Positions 34,184 to 43,253 are shown, numbered from the stretch's first letter. The stretch is DNA of 64,000 nt from Marinibacterium anthonyi (GCA_003217735.2 CP031585.1:3955501-4019500); one strand, 5' to 3'. The notes: generated from the letters alone by a model not told the origin. Translations and numbers: made by a program.

Positions 34184-36631
34184 ATGCATGATCCCCTGCC
34201 GATAGACGCCGCCCTGCCCGAAGTGCTGACCGCGATGACGCGGGCGGGCCGGGCCGTGCTGCAGGCGCCGCCGGGCGCGGGCAAGACGACACGGGTGCCA
34301 CTGGCTTTGCTGGAAGCGGGGTTTCAGGGCCGGATCCTGATGCTGGAGCCGCGCCGTCTGGCCGCGCGGGCGGCCGCCGAGCGGATGGCCGGTGCGCTTG
34401 GGGAGGTCGCGGGGCAGACGGTGGGGTACCGGATCCGGGGCACGGCCAAGGTGTCCAGGGCCACGCGGATCGAGGTGGTGACCGAGGGCATCCTGACGCG
34501 CATGCTGCAGACGGACCCCGAGCTGCCGGGCGTGGGCACGGTGATCTTCGACGAATTCCATGAACGGTCGCTGCAGGCGGACCTGGGGCTGGCGCTGTGC
34601 CTTGAGGTGACCGAGACGCTGCGCGACGATCTGCGCCTGCTGGTGATGTCGGCGACGCTGGACGCGGAACCGGTGGCCGCGCTGATGGGCGCGCCGGTGG
34701 TGACGTCGCAGGGGCGGAGCTTTCCGGTCGAGGAACGCTGGCTGGACGCGCCGCTGGCGCCGCGCGTGCGGCGGCCGCAGGCGTTGGCGGATCTGATCGT
34801 GGCGGCGGAGCGGGAGACGCGGGGCATGGGCGGCGCGATCCTGGCGTTCCTGCCCGGCGAGGGCGAGATCCGGCAATGTGCGGCGGCGCTGGACGCGCGG
34901 TTACCCGGCGATTGCGTGGTGCGCCCGCTGTACGGCGCCCTGCCCTTTGCCGATCAGCAGGCGGCGCTGGCGCCGCTGGCCAAGGGACGCAAGGTGGTTC
35001 TGGCGACCTCGATCGCCGAGACCTCGCTGACCATTCCGGATGTGCGTGTCGTGGTCGATGGCGGACAGGCGCGGCGGGCGCGGTTCGATCCCGGCTCGGG
35101 CATGGCGCGGCTGGTGACCGAAAAGGTGACGCGGGCCGAGGCGGTTCAGCGGGCGGGCCGTGCGGGGCGCGTGGCCGAGGGCGTGTGTTACCGGCTGTGG
35201 ACCCGGGGCGAACAGGGCGCTCTGGCGGCGTTTCCCCCGCCCGAGATCGCGGCGGCGGACCTGGCCGGGCTGGCGCTGGATTGCGCGGTCTGGGGGACGG
35301 GGCCGGACGATCTGGCGTTTCTGACGCCGCCGCCCGAAGGGGCCTATGGCGAGGCAAAGGCGCTTTTGGCGATGCTGGGGGCGCTGGACGCGGCCGGGCG
35401 GATCACGGCGCATGGCCGGCGGCTGGCCGGGCTGCCGCTGCATCCGCGGCTGGCGCATATGCTGACGCTGGCGGGGCCGTCGGGGGCGCCGTTGGCGGCA
35501 TTGCTGGAGGAACGGGATCCGTTGCGGGCTGCGCCCGTGGACCTGGGCCTGCGGCTGGAGGCGTTGCGCAATCCGGGCAAGTTCATGCGCGAGCGGGCGT
35601 ACCAGGTGAACCGGCCGACGCTGGACCGGGTCGGGGCCGAGGCGAAGCGGCTGGCGCGGCGGGCGGGCGAAGAGGCGGGGCTGGAGCCGGCCGAGATGGC
35701 GGCGCTGGCCTATCCCGACCGGATCGGGCAGCGGCGCAAGGGCGACGCGCCGCGCTATCTTTTGTCGGGTGGCAAGGGCGCGGTGATGGCGGACGGGGAT
35801 CCGCTGGCGGGCAGCCCCTGGATCGTGGTGCTGGATACGGACGGCAACCCGCGCGAGGCCAAGGTGCGGCTGGCGGTGGGGATCACCCTGGGCCAGATCC
35901 GGGGGCTGTTTGCCGACCAGGTGGTGACGGAGGACGTCTGTGCCTGGTCGAAACGCGACCGGCGGGTGGTGGCGCGGCGGCAGGAAAAGCTGGGCGCGCT
36001 GATTCTGCAGGACGAGGTCTGGAAGGGCGTGCCCGACGAGGCGGTGGCGCGTGCCATGCTGGAGGGGGTGCGCGAGCTGGGGCTGCGGCTGGACGGCGCG
36101 GCCGGACGGCTGGCGCGACGGGTGGAGCTGGTGCGGGCGACAGGCGCGGACCTGCCGGATTTCTCGGAAGAGGGGCTGATGGCGGGGCTGGAGGACTGGC
36201 TGCTGCCGATGCTGAAGGGCGTGCGGTCGGCCGAGGACTGGAAGCGGTTCAGTCCCCTGCCCGCGCTGGAGGCCGCGCTGAGCTGGGACCAGAAGCAGGT
36301 GGTGGACCGGGAAGCGCCGGGGGCCTTCGTGACGCCGCTGGGGCGGAAGGTGGCGATCGATTACGTCGACGAGGGGCCGGAGATCGCGCTGCGGCTGCAG
36401 GAGCTGTTCGGGGTCACGCGGCACCCGCGCGCGGGGGGACGGCCGCTGAAGATCGCGCTGCTGTCACCGGCCGGGCGGCCGGTGCAGGTGACGCAGGATC
36501 TGCCGGGGTTCTGGGCCGGATCCTACGGGGATGTGCGCAAGGACATGCGGGCGCAGTATCCCAAGCACCCCTGGCCCGAGGATCCGACGCAGGCCGATCC
36601 GACGCTGCGCGCGAAACCCCGGCGGGGATAG
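34184..36631 (+). CDS. hrpB: ATP-dependent DEAH-box helicase HrpB
   Basis: 815 residues. Seen: Walker A APPGAGKTT (~29), motif Ia LEPRRLAARAAAER, DEAH-box DEFHERSLQADL (~126), motif III SATLDA, motif V TSIAETSLTIPDVRVVVDGG, motif VI QRAGRAGR, an HA2 region, and the HrpB-specific C-terminus (EDWKRFSPLPALEAALSWDQ, LPGFWAGSYGDVRKDMR). RNA helicase of unclear substrate in most bacteria. The stop codon touches paired-hairpin copy C, opposite argF. Confidence 0.96.
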   Translation: MHDPLPIDAALPEVLTAMTRAGRAVLQAPPGAGKTTRVPLALLEAGFQGRILMLEPRRLAARAAAERMAGALGEVAGQTVGYRIRGTAKVSRATRIEVVTEGILTRMLQTDPELPGVGTVIFDEFHERSLQADLGLALCLEVTETLRDDLRLLVMSATLDAEPVAALMGAPVVTSQGRSFPVEERWLDAPLAPRVRRPQALADLIVAAERETRGMGGAILAFLPGEGEIRQCAAALDARLPGDCVVRPLYGALPFADQQAALAPLAKGRKVVLATSIAETSLTIPDVRVVVDGGQARRARFDPGSGMARLVTEKVTRAEAVQRAGRAGRVAEGVCYRLWTRGEQGALAAFPPPEIAAADLAGLALDCAVWGTGPDDLAFLTPPPEGAYGEAKALLAMLGALDAAGRITAHGRRLAGLPLHPRLAHMLTLAGPSGAPLAALLEERDPLRAAPVDLGLRLEALRNPGKFMRERAYQVNRPTLDRVGAEAKRLARRAGEEAGLEPAEMAALAYPDRIGQRRKGDAPRYLLSGGKGAVMADGDPLAGSPWIVVLDTDGNPREAKVRLAVGITLGQIRGLFADQVVTEDVCAWSKRDRRVVARRQEKLGALILQDEVWKGVPDEAVARAMLEGVRELGLRLDGAAGRLARRVELVRATGADLPDFSEEGLMAGLEDWLLPMLKGVRSAEDWKRFSPLPALEAALSWDQKQVVDREAPGAFVTPLGRKVAIDYVDEGPEIALRLQELFGVTRHPRAGGRPLKIALLSPAGRPVQVTQDLPGFWAGSYGDVRKDMRAQYPKHPWPEDPTQADPTLRAKPRRG

Positions 36632-36679
36632 ATTTTTCGCCGAAAAATCCGGGACCCGAGATTTTTCCGGCGAAAAATC
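36631..36679. repeat. Paired AT-rich hairpins (copy C)
   Basis: GATTTTTCG-C-CGAAAAATC (36631-36649) and GATTTTTC-CGGC-GAAAAATC (36660-36679), separated by CGGGACCCGA. It fills the whole gap between the convergent hrpB and argF genes. Nearly identical to copy A at 19772. Confidence 0.85.
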
Positions 36680-36687
36680 TTGTTCCG

Positions 36688-37614
36688 TCAGACGCCGAGG
36701 CACCAGCGCATGATGGCCTTTTGCGCGTGCAGCCGGTTTTCCGCCTCGTCGAAGATCACCGATTGCGGGCCGTCCATGATCTCGGAGGTCACTTCCTCGC
36801 CCCGGTGCGCGGGCAGGCAGTGCATGAAGATCGCATCCGGCTTGGCCTTAGCCATCAGCGCCGCGTTCACCTGGTAGGGGCGCAGCAGGTTGTGGCGCCG
36901 TTCGCGCGCGGATTGGGCATCGTGCATCGACACCCAGGTGTCGGCGACGATCAGGTCGGCATCGGCGACCGCCTGTTCGGCATCGCGGGTGATTTCGATC
37001 TTCGAGCCCTTGGAGCGGGCGAGATCGACGAATTCCTGTTCCGGGTCCAGCACCTGCGGCCCGGCGAAGGTCAGGTCGAACCCGAACTGCCCGGCGGCAT
37101 GCAGGAAGGACGCGCAGACGTTGTTGCCGTCGCCGCACCAGACCACCTTCTTGCCCCTGATCGGCCCGCGATGTTCCTCGAACGTCAGCACGTCGGCCAT
37201 GATCTGGCAGGGGTGGGTGCGGTCCGTCAGCCCGTTGATCACCGGCACGTCGGCGGCATCGGCCATCTCGGTCAGCACGGTTTCATCGAAGGTCCGGATC
37301 ATGATCAGGTCGACGTAGCGCGACAGCACGCGGGCGGTGTCGGCGATGGTTTCGCCATGGCCCAGCTGCATGTCGGCGCCCGACAGCACCATGGTTTGCG
37401 CCCCCATCTGGCGCGCGCCGACGTCAAAGCTGACGCGGGTCCGGGTGGACGGCTTTTCGAAGATCAGCGCGACCATGTGGTTCTTGAGTGGCTGGTCGGC
37501 GTCCGGCGCGGCGTGAAGCTGTCCGGCGCGGGCGGATTTCATCGCCGCTGCCTTGTCGATCATGCCCCGAAGGTCGGTCGGGTCGGTCTTGTGGATATCG
37601 AGGAAGTGATTCAT
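36688..37614 (-). CDS. argF: Ornithine carbamoyltransferase
   Basis: 308 residues. Forms citrulline from ornithine and carbamoyl phosphate. Carbamoyl-phosphate motif [17 protein letters not shown], ornithine motif [11 protein letters not shown] (SMG-loop region) and [10 protein letters not shown] are intact. The ATG at 37614 begins the conserved MNHFLDI. It follows argD on the same strand with a repeat copy between. carB at the right end of the window makes its co-substrate. Confidence 0.95.
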   Translation of the reverse strand: MNHFLDIHKTDPTDLRGMIDKAAAMKSARAGQLHAAPDADQPLKNHMVALIFEKPSTRTRVSFDVGARQMGAQTMVLSGADMQLGHGETIADTARVLSRYVDLIMIRTFDETVLTEMADAADVPVINGLTDRTHPCQIMADVLTFEEHRGPIRGKKVVWCGDGNNVCASFLHAAGQFGFDLTFAGPQVLDPEQEFVDLARSKGSKIEITRDAEQAVADADLIVADTWVSMHDAQSARERRHNLLRPYQVNAALMAKAKPDAIFMHCLPAHRGEEVTSEIMDGPQSVIFDEAENRLHAQKAIMRWCLGV

Positions 37615-37644
37615 TGCGGGTTTCTCATGTTCTTGCCGGGACTT

Positions 37645-37691
37645 GGGGGCGCTGCCCCCAAACCCCCGGAGGTATTTGAGCCAAGAAGAAG
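37645..37691 (-). repeat. Composite CTTCTTCTTGG repeat, short copy
   Basis: On the plus strand: GGGGGC-GCT-GCCCCC, then ACCCCCGGAGGTATTTGAG and CCAAGAAGAAG. The GTCCTCC stem is absent. It lies between argD and argF, which run on the minus strand, so it is inside a probable operon. Confidence 0.8.
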
Positions 37692-37693
37692 GA

Positions 37694-38875
37694 TCAGGCC
37701 GTTTCGCTGACAAGCGCCGTGGCGGCGGCGTCAAGGCGGGTGATCGCGGTCTCGATCTCGTCGTCGGTGATGGTCAGCGGCGGCAGCAGGCGGATGACGT
37801 TGTCGGCGGCCGGCACCGTCAGGACCTGCTGGTCGTAGCCGGCCTTGACCACGTCGACATTGGGCGCCTTGCACTTCAGCCCCAGCATCAGGCCGGAGCC
37901 GCGCACGCCCTGAAAGACATCCGGATGGGCCGCGACCAGGCCTTCGAGCTTCTGGCGCAGGAGGCCGGCCTTGCGGTTCACTTCGGCCAGGAAGGCCGGG
38001 TCGGCGACGATGTCCATCACCTTGCAGCCCACCGCGCAGCCCAGCGGGTTGCCGCCATAGGTCGACCCGTGCGTGCCCGCGGTCATGCCCGAGGCGGCCT
38101 TTTCGGTGGCCAGCACCGCGCCCAGGGGGAAGCCGCCGCCGATGCCCTTGGCGACCATCATGATGTCCGGCGTGATGCCCGCCCATTCATGGGCGAAGAG
38201 CTTGCCGGTCCGGCCCATGCCACATTGGACCTCGTCCAGGATCAGCAGGATGTCATTTGCATCGCAAAGAGCGCGCAGGTCCTTGAGCTCCTGGTCGGAC
38301 ATCGGGATGATGCCGCCTTCGCCCTGCACCGGTTCGATCAGGATCGCGGCAGTGGTGTCGGTGATGGCGGCCTTCAGGGCTTCGCCGTCGCCCCAGGGCA
38401 GGTGGACGAAGCCCGGCAGCAGGGGCCCGAAGCCCTTGGTCATCTTCTCGGATCCGGAGGCGGCGATACCGGCCGAGGACCGGCCGTGGAAGGAGCCCGC
38501 GAAGGTGATGATATCGGTCTTTTCCGGATGCCCGGCCTCGTACCAGTATTTCCGCGCCATCTTCACCGCCAGTTCGCAGGCTTCGGTGCCCGAGTTGGTA
38601 AAGAAGGCGGTATCGGCGAAGGTGGCGTCGACCAGCTTGTCGGCCAGCGCCTGCTGCTGCGGGATCTGGTAGAGGTTCGACGTGTGCCAGAGCGTGTTGG
38701 CCTGGTCGGTCAGCGCCGCCACCAGGGCGGGGTTGGCGTGGCCCAGCGCGTTCACGGCGATGCCGGCGCCCAGGTCGAGGAAGCGTCGGCCGTCCGCTTC
38801 GATCAGCCATGACCCTTCGCCCTTGACGAAGGACAGGGGCGCGCGGGAATAGGTCGGCAGAACGGACGGGATCAT
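37694..38875 (-). CDS. argD: Acetylornithine aminotransferase
   Basis: 393 residues, class III PLP aminotransferase. Seen: [53 protein letters not shown], and the PLP Lys in [14 protein letters not shown]. Together with adjacent argF this supports acetylornithine as the substrate (the enzyme may also serve succinyl-diaminopimelate). The start is taken at the ATG giving [16 protein letters not shown], with AAGGA 8 bases upstream; an ATG three codons earlier is possible. Confidence 0.93.
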   Translation of the reverse strand: MIPSVLPTYSRAPLSFVKGEGSWLIEADGRRFLDLGAGIAVNALGHANPALVAALTDQANTLWHTSNLYQIPQQQALADKLVDATFADTAFFTNSGTEACELAVKMARKYWYEAGHPEKTDIITFAGSFHGRSSAGIAASGSEKMTKGFGPLLPGFVHLPWGDGEALKAAITDTTAAILIEPVQGEGGIIPMSDQELKDLRALCDANDILLILDEVQCGMGRTGKLFAHEWAGITPDIMMVAKGIGGGFPLGAVLATEKAASGMTAGTHGSTYGGNPLGCAVGCKVMDIVADPAFLAEVNRKAGLLRQKLEGLVAAHPDVFQGVRGSGLMLGLKCKAPNVDVVKAGYDQQVLTVPAADNVIRLLPPLTITDDEIETAITRLDAAATALVSETA

Positions 38876-39254
38876 CAGGATCATCCTTGTCTTGGGTCAG
38901 GCCCTGTCAGTGCCTCAGCAGGGCCCATGCGTCAACGATTTCAGATAGGTGGTTGCCCGAAATGGGCAGGGAACAGCGAAGCGCGGCGCGCGTCAGGCGC
39001 GTCGGATGATGCGATATGCAACGGTGCTGTTCATGCACGATCGCTTACAGCCATTCCGCCCTTCTGAGAAGCCCCTATCTTCTTCTTGGCCCAAATACCT
39101 CCGGGGGAGTCCTCCTGCGGAGGACGGGGGCAGCGCCCCCTTGCCGGGCCCCCGCCACCGGCGCAGATCCCGGACATCTCCGGGACCCGGCGCAACACGC
39201 CCCTGGCCGCCCTTATAAGCTGGCGCGAATAACCTGGCGCGAAGGGCGCCGGCG
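38876..39254. other. Intergenic, repeat only
   Basis: A 379-bp gap. Apart from the composite repeat at 39079-39140, no gene, RNA or ribosome site was found. Short frames here have no family resemblance. Confidence 0.5.
39079..39140 (+). repeat. Composite CTTCTTCTTGG repeat
   Basis: CTTCTTCTTGGCCCAAATAC, then CTCCGGGGGA, GTCCTCC-TGC-GGAGGAC and GGGGGC-AGC-GCCCCC. Same orientation and parts as the right half of the copy at 28094. It lies 114 bp beyond the 3' end of the ABC permease gene. Confidence 0.85.
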
Positions 39255-40055
39255 TCACGGCTTGAGCCGGTAACCCGTGGTCAGCATCCAGCGGGCGACG
39301 GCGACGATGACGGCGGTGAAGCCGCCACAGACGACGATCCCCAGCCAGGGGGAGCTGTCGGAGACGCCGATCATGCCGTAGCGCGCGCCGTCGATCAGGT
39401 AGAAGACCGGGTTCGCATGGGTGACGAAGGCCAGGCCGCGGGGCAGCGCTTCGGCCGAATAGAAGGTTCCCGACAGGAAGGCGAGCGGCGTGATGATGAA
39501 ATTGGTGATCGCCGCCATCTGGTCGAACTTCTGCGCGTAGATCGCGGCGATGATGCCAAGCCCCCCCATCAGCACCGCGCCCAGCAGGACGAAGACCAGA
39601 GCCACCAGCGGATGCGCCGGGGCCACGCCCAGCACCAGCAGGATGGCCAGCGCGATGGTCACCGCCACGGCCAGCCCGCGCGCGGCGGCGCCGCACAGGT
39701 AGCCGATGGTCAGTTCGGTTCCCGACAGCGGCGGCATCAGCGTGTCGACGATATTGCCCTGCACCTTGGACACCATGATCGACGACGACGCATTGGCAAA
39801 GGCGTTCTGGATCACCGCCATGGTCAGGATGCCGGGCGCCAGGAAGACGGCAAAGGGCACGCCCATGACGTCGCCGCGCTGCGGACCGATGGCAAGCGTG
39901 AAGATCATCAGGAACAGGCCGGCGGTGACCAGCGGCGCCAGCAATGTCTGTGTCCAGACCGCGGTAAAGCGGCGGATCTCGCGTTCGATCAGGGTTTGCA
40001 GCCCCAGCCAGTTGACCCGCCCGAAGCGGCGCACGCCAAGATCAAGTTCGCTCAT
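39255..40055 (-). CDS. ABC-2-type transporter permease
   Basis: 266 residues, six hydrophobic segments (first at ~40-58, LLAPLVTAGLFLMIFTLAIG). The ABC-2 signature is present: FLAPGILTMAVIQNAFANAS, then KVQGNIVDTLMPPLSGTELT and a cluster of helices ending in NPVFYLIDGARYGMIG. This resembles the YadH/NodJ group rather than KpsM. No ATPase subunit is adjacent; it may pair with one elsewhere. Divergent from gcrA across a region with a strong palindrome. Confidence 0.85.
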   Translation of the reverse strand: MSELDLGVRRFGRVNWLGLQTLIEREIRRFTAVWTQTLLAPLVTAGLFLMIFTLAIGPQRGDVMGVPFAVFLAPGILTMAVIQNAFANASSSIMVSKVQGNIVDTLMPPLSGTELTIGYLCGAAARGLAVAVTIALAILLVLGVAPAHPLVALVFVLLGAVLMGGLGIIAAIYAQKFDQMAAITNFIITPLAFLSGTFYSAEALPRGLAFVTHANPVFYLIDGARYGMIGVSDSSPWLGIVVCGGFTAVIVAVARWMLTTGYRLKP

Positions 40056-40082
40056 GTCGTGATAGTCCCGTATTGTTCGCTT

Positions 40083-40098
40083 TGACCCCGCGGGGTCA
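40083..40098. promoter_or_regulatory. 16-bp perfect palindrome between the ABC permease and gcrA
   Basis: TGACCCCGCGGGGTCA is perfectly self-complementary. It lies 27 bp before the permease start and 30 bp before the gcrA -35-like hexamer, a good place for a shared dimeric regulator. No cognate protein identified. Confidence 0.5.
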
Positions 40099-40127
40099 CA
40101 GATGACGCGGCGTTTGCCGCGTGCGCC

Positions 40128-40155
40128 TTGTAACTCCGGTGGCAGAGACTAGAAT
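40128..40155 (+). promoter_or_regulatory. gcrA: Possible gcrA promoter
   Basis: TTGTAA and TAGAAT separated by 16 bp, the best sigma-70-like pair in the interval. It would start RNA near 40162, about 60 bases before the gcrA ATG. No GANTC methylation site was seen in this pair. Confidence 0.4.
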
Positions 40156-40181
40156 AGGGGTCTGCTGGATAAATCGAGAGC

Positions 40182-40206
40182 GGCCGCCGCGAGCGGCCTG
40201 CTTTTT
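40182..40206 (+). terminator. Terminator-like hairpin in the gcrA leader
   Basis: GGCCGC-CGCGA-GCGGCC followed by TGCTTTTTT. It lies after the possible promoter and 16 bases before the gcrA ATG, so it would end a leader RNA of roughly 45 bases unless passed. Confidence 0.6.
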
Positions 40207-40221
40207 TGGGAAGGGTCGCGG

Positions 40222-40818
40222 ATGTCTTGGACCGACGAACGGGTCGAACTGCTGAAGAAAATGTGGAGCGAGGGCCAGTCGGCGAGCCAGATCGCCAAGG
40301 AACTTGGTGGCGTGACGCGCAATGCGGTGATCGGCAAGGTGCATCGCCTTGGCCTGTCCAACCGCACCTCGGGCGCGGCGCCCGCGCCGGCCGCGTCCCC
40401 CGCCGCCGCGCCGAAGGCCGAGGCAAAGCCCAAGCCCGCGCCCAAGCCCGAGGTCAAGGCCAAGCCCGCACCCAAGGCGGACCCGGTGTCCGACACCGAC
40501 ACGGGATCGACCGAGGTCGAGGCGCGCAGCCCGGCCCGCAAACAGATCATCCCCGCGGGTCAGCCTCTGCCACCGCAGCCGTCGGCCAATGAAATCAGCC
40601 CGGAGGCGCTCGCCAAGGTGTCGGAAATCGAAAAGAAGGCCAAGCGGCTCACGCTCATGGAGCTGACCGAACGGACCTGCAAATGGCCCGTGGGCGATCC
40701 GGCGACCGAGGATTTCTGGTTCTGCGGCCTGCCCGCCCAGGCCGGCAAGCCCTATTGCGAAGCCCATGTGGGCGTCGCCTTTCAGCCGATGAGCGCGCGG
40801 CGCGACCGCCGCCGCTAA
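40222..40818 (+). CDS. gcrA: GcrA cell-cycle regulator
   Basis: 198 residues. GcrA is a sigma-70 cofactor that acts at CcrM-methylated promoters in alphaproteobacteria. The N-terminal HTH is near-invariant (MSWTDERVELLKKMWSEGQS, then SQIAKELGGVTRNAVIGKVH). A Pro/Ala/Lys linker (~50-95) leads to the C-terminal sigma-binding part with RTCKWPVGDP and FCG...GKPYCEAH. AAGGG precedes the ATG. A clear terminator follows. The leader carries a terminator-like hairpin. Confidence 0.96.
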   Translation: MSWTDERVELLKKMWSEGQSASQIAKELGGVTRNAVIGKVHRLGLSNRTSGAAPAPAASPAAAPKAEAKPKPAPKPEVKAKPAPKADPVSDTDTGSTEVEARSPARKQIIPAGQPLPPQPSANEISPEALAKVSEIEKKAKRLTLMELTERTCKWPVGDPATEDFWFCGLPAQAGKPYCEAHVGVAFQPMSARRDRRR

Positions 40819-40838
40819 GCGCGACACATTCCCGTTTC

Positions 40839-40871
40839 AACGCCCGGACGGCCCCGCCGCCCGGGCGTTTT
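40839..40871 (+). terminator. gcrA terminator
   Basis: AACGCCCGG and CCGGGCGTT form a 9-bp stem with a GC-rich inner region, then TTTTC, 20 bases after the gcrA stop. Confidence 0.7.
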
Positions 40872-40905
40872 CATGTGTGCCTGCGTTTCATTTCCCGTGT
40901 CACAC

Positions 40906-40935
40906 CTGGGGTCACTTCTGGGGTCACTTCTGGGG
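40906..40935. repeat. 12-bp tandem repeat over the YHS gene stop
   Basis: CTGGGGTCACTT occurs 2.5 times. Read on the minus strand it repeats Pro-Gln-Lys-stop in frame, giving consecutive stops at the end of the YHS gene. Confidence 0.85.
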
Positions 40936-41466
40936 GGCGGAGGACGTGAACTTGGGGATGACGCTGTCGGAGGCCGGGGCCGGTTCTATCGCGGTCCAGT
41001 TGCCTTCGGCCAGGTCGATGTTGCCGGGGATGTCTGCTTCCCAGAAGGTGACCACGTTGGGCGTGATGTTCAGGTAAAGCTTGTCGTCGACGATCCGCCA
41101 CAATGTCGGATTGCCGGGCACCTTGCCGCCCTTGGACACGCCATAGGCGCAATGGCCGTCGTATTGCGGCGCGTATTTCGCCGGATCGGCCAGGAACCTG
41201 TCGCGGTTGGCTTCGGACGAAAAGGCGAAGGTGGCGCCGTTGTAGTCGGCGGTGATGGCCGACTTGCCCGGCAGCGGCGCCGGCTGGGACTGGCCGACGG
41301 GCACCTGGGCGAGGTCGAAGTAGGATACGACATCGTAGCCCGAAACGGCAAAGCCGGTCCCGTCGACGAATTGCTCGCCTGCCAGGACGGGCGCGGCAAG
41401 AAGCATGGTGGCCAGGCTTATGGCCAGTTTGGACGCCATTGGGGCTTTGGGGGCTGGGCGGGTCAT
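40924..41466 (-). CDS. Secreted YHS-domain protein
   Basis: 180 residues. Signal peptide (LAISLATMLLAAPVLA, cleavage ~29), then GTGFAVSGYDVVSYFD, ITADYNGATFAFSSEANRDR and FLADPAKYAPQYDGHCAYGV, the pattern of the YHS family often found in Rhodobacteraceae. YHS domains are commonly metal-associated (copper or heme handling), but this copy's role is unknown. GGAGGAAACGC precedes the ATG. Last gene of a minus-strand run. Confidence 0.82.
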   Translation of the reverse strand: MTRPAPKAPMASKLAISLATMLLAAPVLAGEQFVDGTGFAVSGYDVVSYFDLAQVPVGQSQPAPLPGKSAITADYNGATFAFSSEANRDRFLADPAKYAPQYDGHCAYGVSKGGKVPGNPTLWRIVDDKLYLNITPNVVTFWEADIPGNIDLAEGNWTAIEPAPASDSVIPKFTSSAPQK

Positions 41467-41593
41467 GCGTTTCCTCCGGATCGCAGGATGAACCGGCGCG
41501 CGGGCCGGGTGCGATCAGTCTGTGGCAAATGCCGTGACCTGCGAACCCCGCCTCGCGCGGAGGTGACGCGCGCTCAGCCAGCGCGAGCAATTG

Positions 41594-42388
41594 TTACAGC
41601 GCGGTCCCGTCTTGCGGTTGCCCCTGCGCTTGCCCCTGCGCTTTGCGCGGCCGCCCCGGCTTGCGCAGCACGTTGATGTCCTGCGCGCCCAGGATCGCGC
41701 CGGGCAGGATGTCGACGACCTCCATGTGGCGCGACCAGTCGCGGCGGATGAAATCGGGATCGTGCGAAGCCAGCCCGTAGGTGCCGGTGCCCGGCGCGGC
41801 CGGCGTTTCGATAAAGACATAGCCCTGTTCGCGCAGCATCTCGTCGGTCACGTCGCCCCAGCCGAAGCCGGCCGTCACCGGGTGATTGCGCCGCACGTCC
41901 AGCACCGCGTAATTCGACGTGGTCAGCAAAGCCAGCCCGCCGGGACGCAGGATGCGCGCCATCTCGGCCAGCCAGGCCTCGGAGCTTTCGGCGGTCAGGT
42001 GGGTCCAGATCGAGACCGAGAAGACCACGTCGAAGGCCCTGTCGCGGAACGGCAGCGGCGGATCGAAGTCGGTCACCCGGCACCCGACGCCGGGCAGCTG
42101 GGATTTCAGATACCGGATCGCGTCGCGGTCCACGTCGACGCAGATGTCGGGCTTGCCGCAGAAATGGCGCAGCGGCATCGCCACCCGCCCCACGCCGCAG
42201 CCGAAATCAAGGATCTTCAGCTCGCTCATGGGCCGGTCGGAAAACCGTTCGATGGCGTCGCGGATCGCGATGGCCATCTGGGTGCCCTGATGGACAAAGA
42301 CATCCTCGCGCTTGTCGTGGGCCTCCATCATGTTGCCCGGCTTTGGCAGGTCAAAGGCCTTGGCCCAGTCTTCGGTGATTTCGGTCAT
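41594..42388 (-). CDS. SAM-dependent methyltransferase, class I
   Basis: 264 residues. Motif I ILDFGCGVGRVAMPL (~57), acidic motif II CVDVDRDAI, motif IV FDVVFSVSIWTHL and RILRPGGLALLTT. The C-terminus is Pro/Arg/Gln-rich. GGGGG lies just before the ATG. The substrate is unknown. It lies in a minus-strand run with the SseB- and uracil-glycosylase-like genes. Confidence 0.88.
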   Translation of the reverse strand: MTEITEDWAKAFDLPKPGNMMEAHDKREDVFVHQGTQMAIAIRDAIERFSDRPMSELKILDFGCGVGRVAMPLRHFCGKPDICVDVDRDAIRYLKSQLPGVGCRVTDFDPPLPFRDRAFDVVFSVSIWTHLTAESSEAWLAEMARILRPGGLALLTTSNYAVLDVRRNHPVTAGFGWGDVTDEMLREQGYVFIETPAAPGTGTYGLASHDPDFIRRDWSRHMEVVDILPGAILGAQDINVLRKPGRPRKAQGQAQGQPQDGTAL

Positions 42389-42449
42389 GTTGCCCCCAGT
42401 CGCTCCCTCGTCCGACTAGACCCGATCCCGCCCGAAGGCTCAAGCGCGC

Positions 42450-43253
42450 TCAGCGCAGGATCGGCGGCTTGTCGGGGTCCGATCCGGGCGCCTTCGGCGT
42501 CACCGGTTCGGCCACCTGCGGCTGCGGCAGGTCGAAACGCAGACCCACACGGGCCAGCCGCGCCGCCACCGGGTCCGTGGCGCGAAAGAACGCGACATCC
42601 AGCGCGCCGGCTTCGATGCCCGAAAAGGTCAGCGCCTCGTTCACGGCGCGGGCCAGCGCCGGTTCGGCGCCCGGCACCGCGTCGATCACGCCCAGCACAT
42701 GCGACCGCGCGCCTTCGCCATAGACCGCCTCGACCAGGTAGGCGGCGTGGGCCAGCCCCGCGGCGCTGGCCAGCTTGGTGTCGAGCGCGGTCAGCAACAC
42801 TTCGGGCACGCCCGCGGGGGGCAGCAGTTCGGTGATGCGCTGTTCGACCTCCGAAGGGCCATCGCCCAGGGTGTCGGACAGCCAGTCGACGGCCGGCGCG
42901 GGAATCAGGATCGACGACGGCGCGACCTCGGGGTTGACGGCCAGGCCGATCCCCTGCCCCGCCAGCATCGACGTGATCGCCCGGCCCGACAGCGCCGCAT
43001 AGGGCGCCGAACCTTCGGCGAAGGCCGACAGCCGTTCCTCGCGGTCGAAGGCCAGCACGAACTGGCCGTCCTCCACGGCGAAGGTCGCGGGGCGGATGGT
43101 TTCCCCCTCGGCTTCGGCTTCCAGCATCAGGTACAGTTCGCTGTCGGCCAGCCGCTCGTAGAATCGCAGGCGGGCCGCGTCGTTCTCGGGGGCGGCCTCC
43201 ATCGCCGCATGGGCGGCATCCAGCGGCGTGTGGAGCGGTGTGGGGTCGGTCAT
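42450..43253 (-). CDS. SseB-family protein
   Basis: 267 residues. N-terminal helical LDAAHAAMEAAPENDAARLR, then FYERLADSELYLMLEAEAEG and FVLAFDREERLSAFAEG, as in the SseB N-terminal domain. The C-terminal half (TALDTKLASAAGLAHAAYLV, NEALTFSGIEAGALDVAFF) matches the SseB C-terminal domain. The family has been linked to rhodanese/serine-sensitivity in E. coli and to secretion accessory proteins, but its role is unclear. The ATG overlaps the glycosylase-like stop by 4 bp. Confidence 0.85.
   Translation of the reverse strand: MTDPTPLHTPLDAAHAAMEAAPENDAARLRFYERLADSELYLMLEAEAEGETIRPATFAVEDGQFVLAFDREERLSAFAEGSAPYAALSGRAITSMLAGQGIGLAVNPEVAPSSILIPAPAVDWLSDTLGDGPSEVEQRITELLPPAGVPEVLLTALDTKLASAAGLAHAAYLVEAVYGEGARSHVLGVIDAVPGAEPALARAVNEALTFSGIEAGALDVAFFRATDPVAARLARVGLRFDLPQPQVAEPVTPKAPGSDPDKPPILR

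Noticed and set aside
39255-40055. ABC-2 permease as the missing KpsM of the kps cluster
   Set aside because: It resembles YadH/NodJ-type permeases, lies 4 kb away on the other strand, and has no other kps genes beside it.
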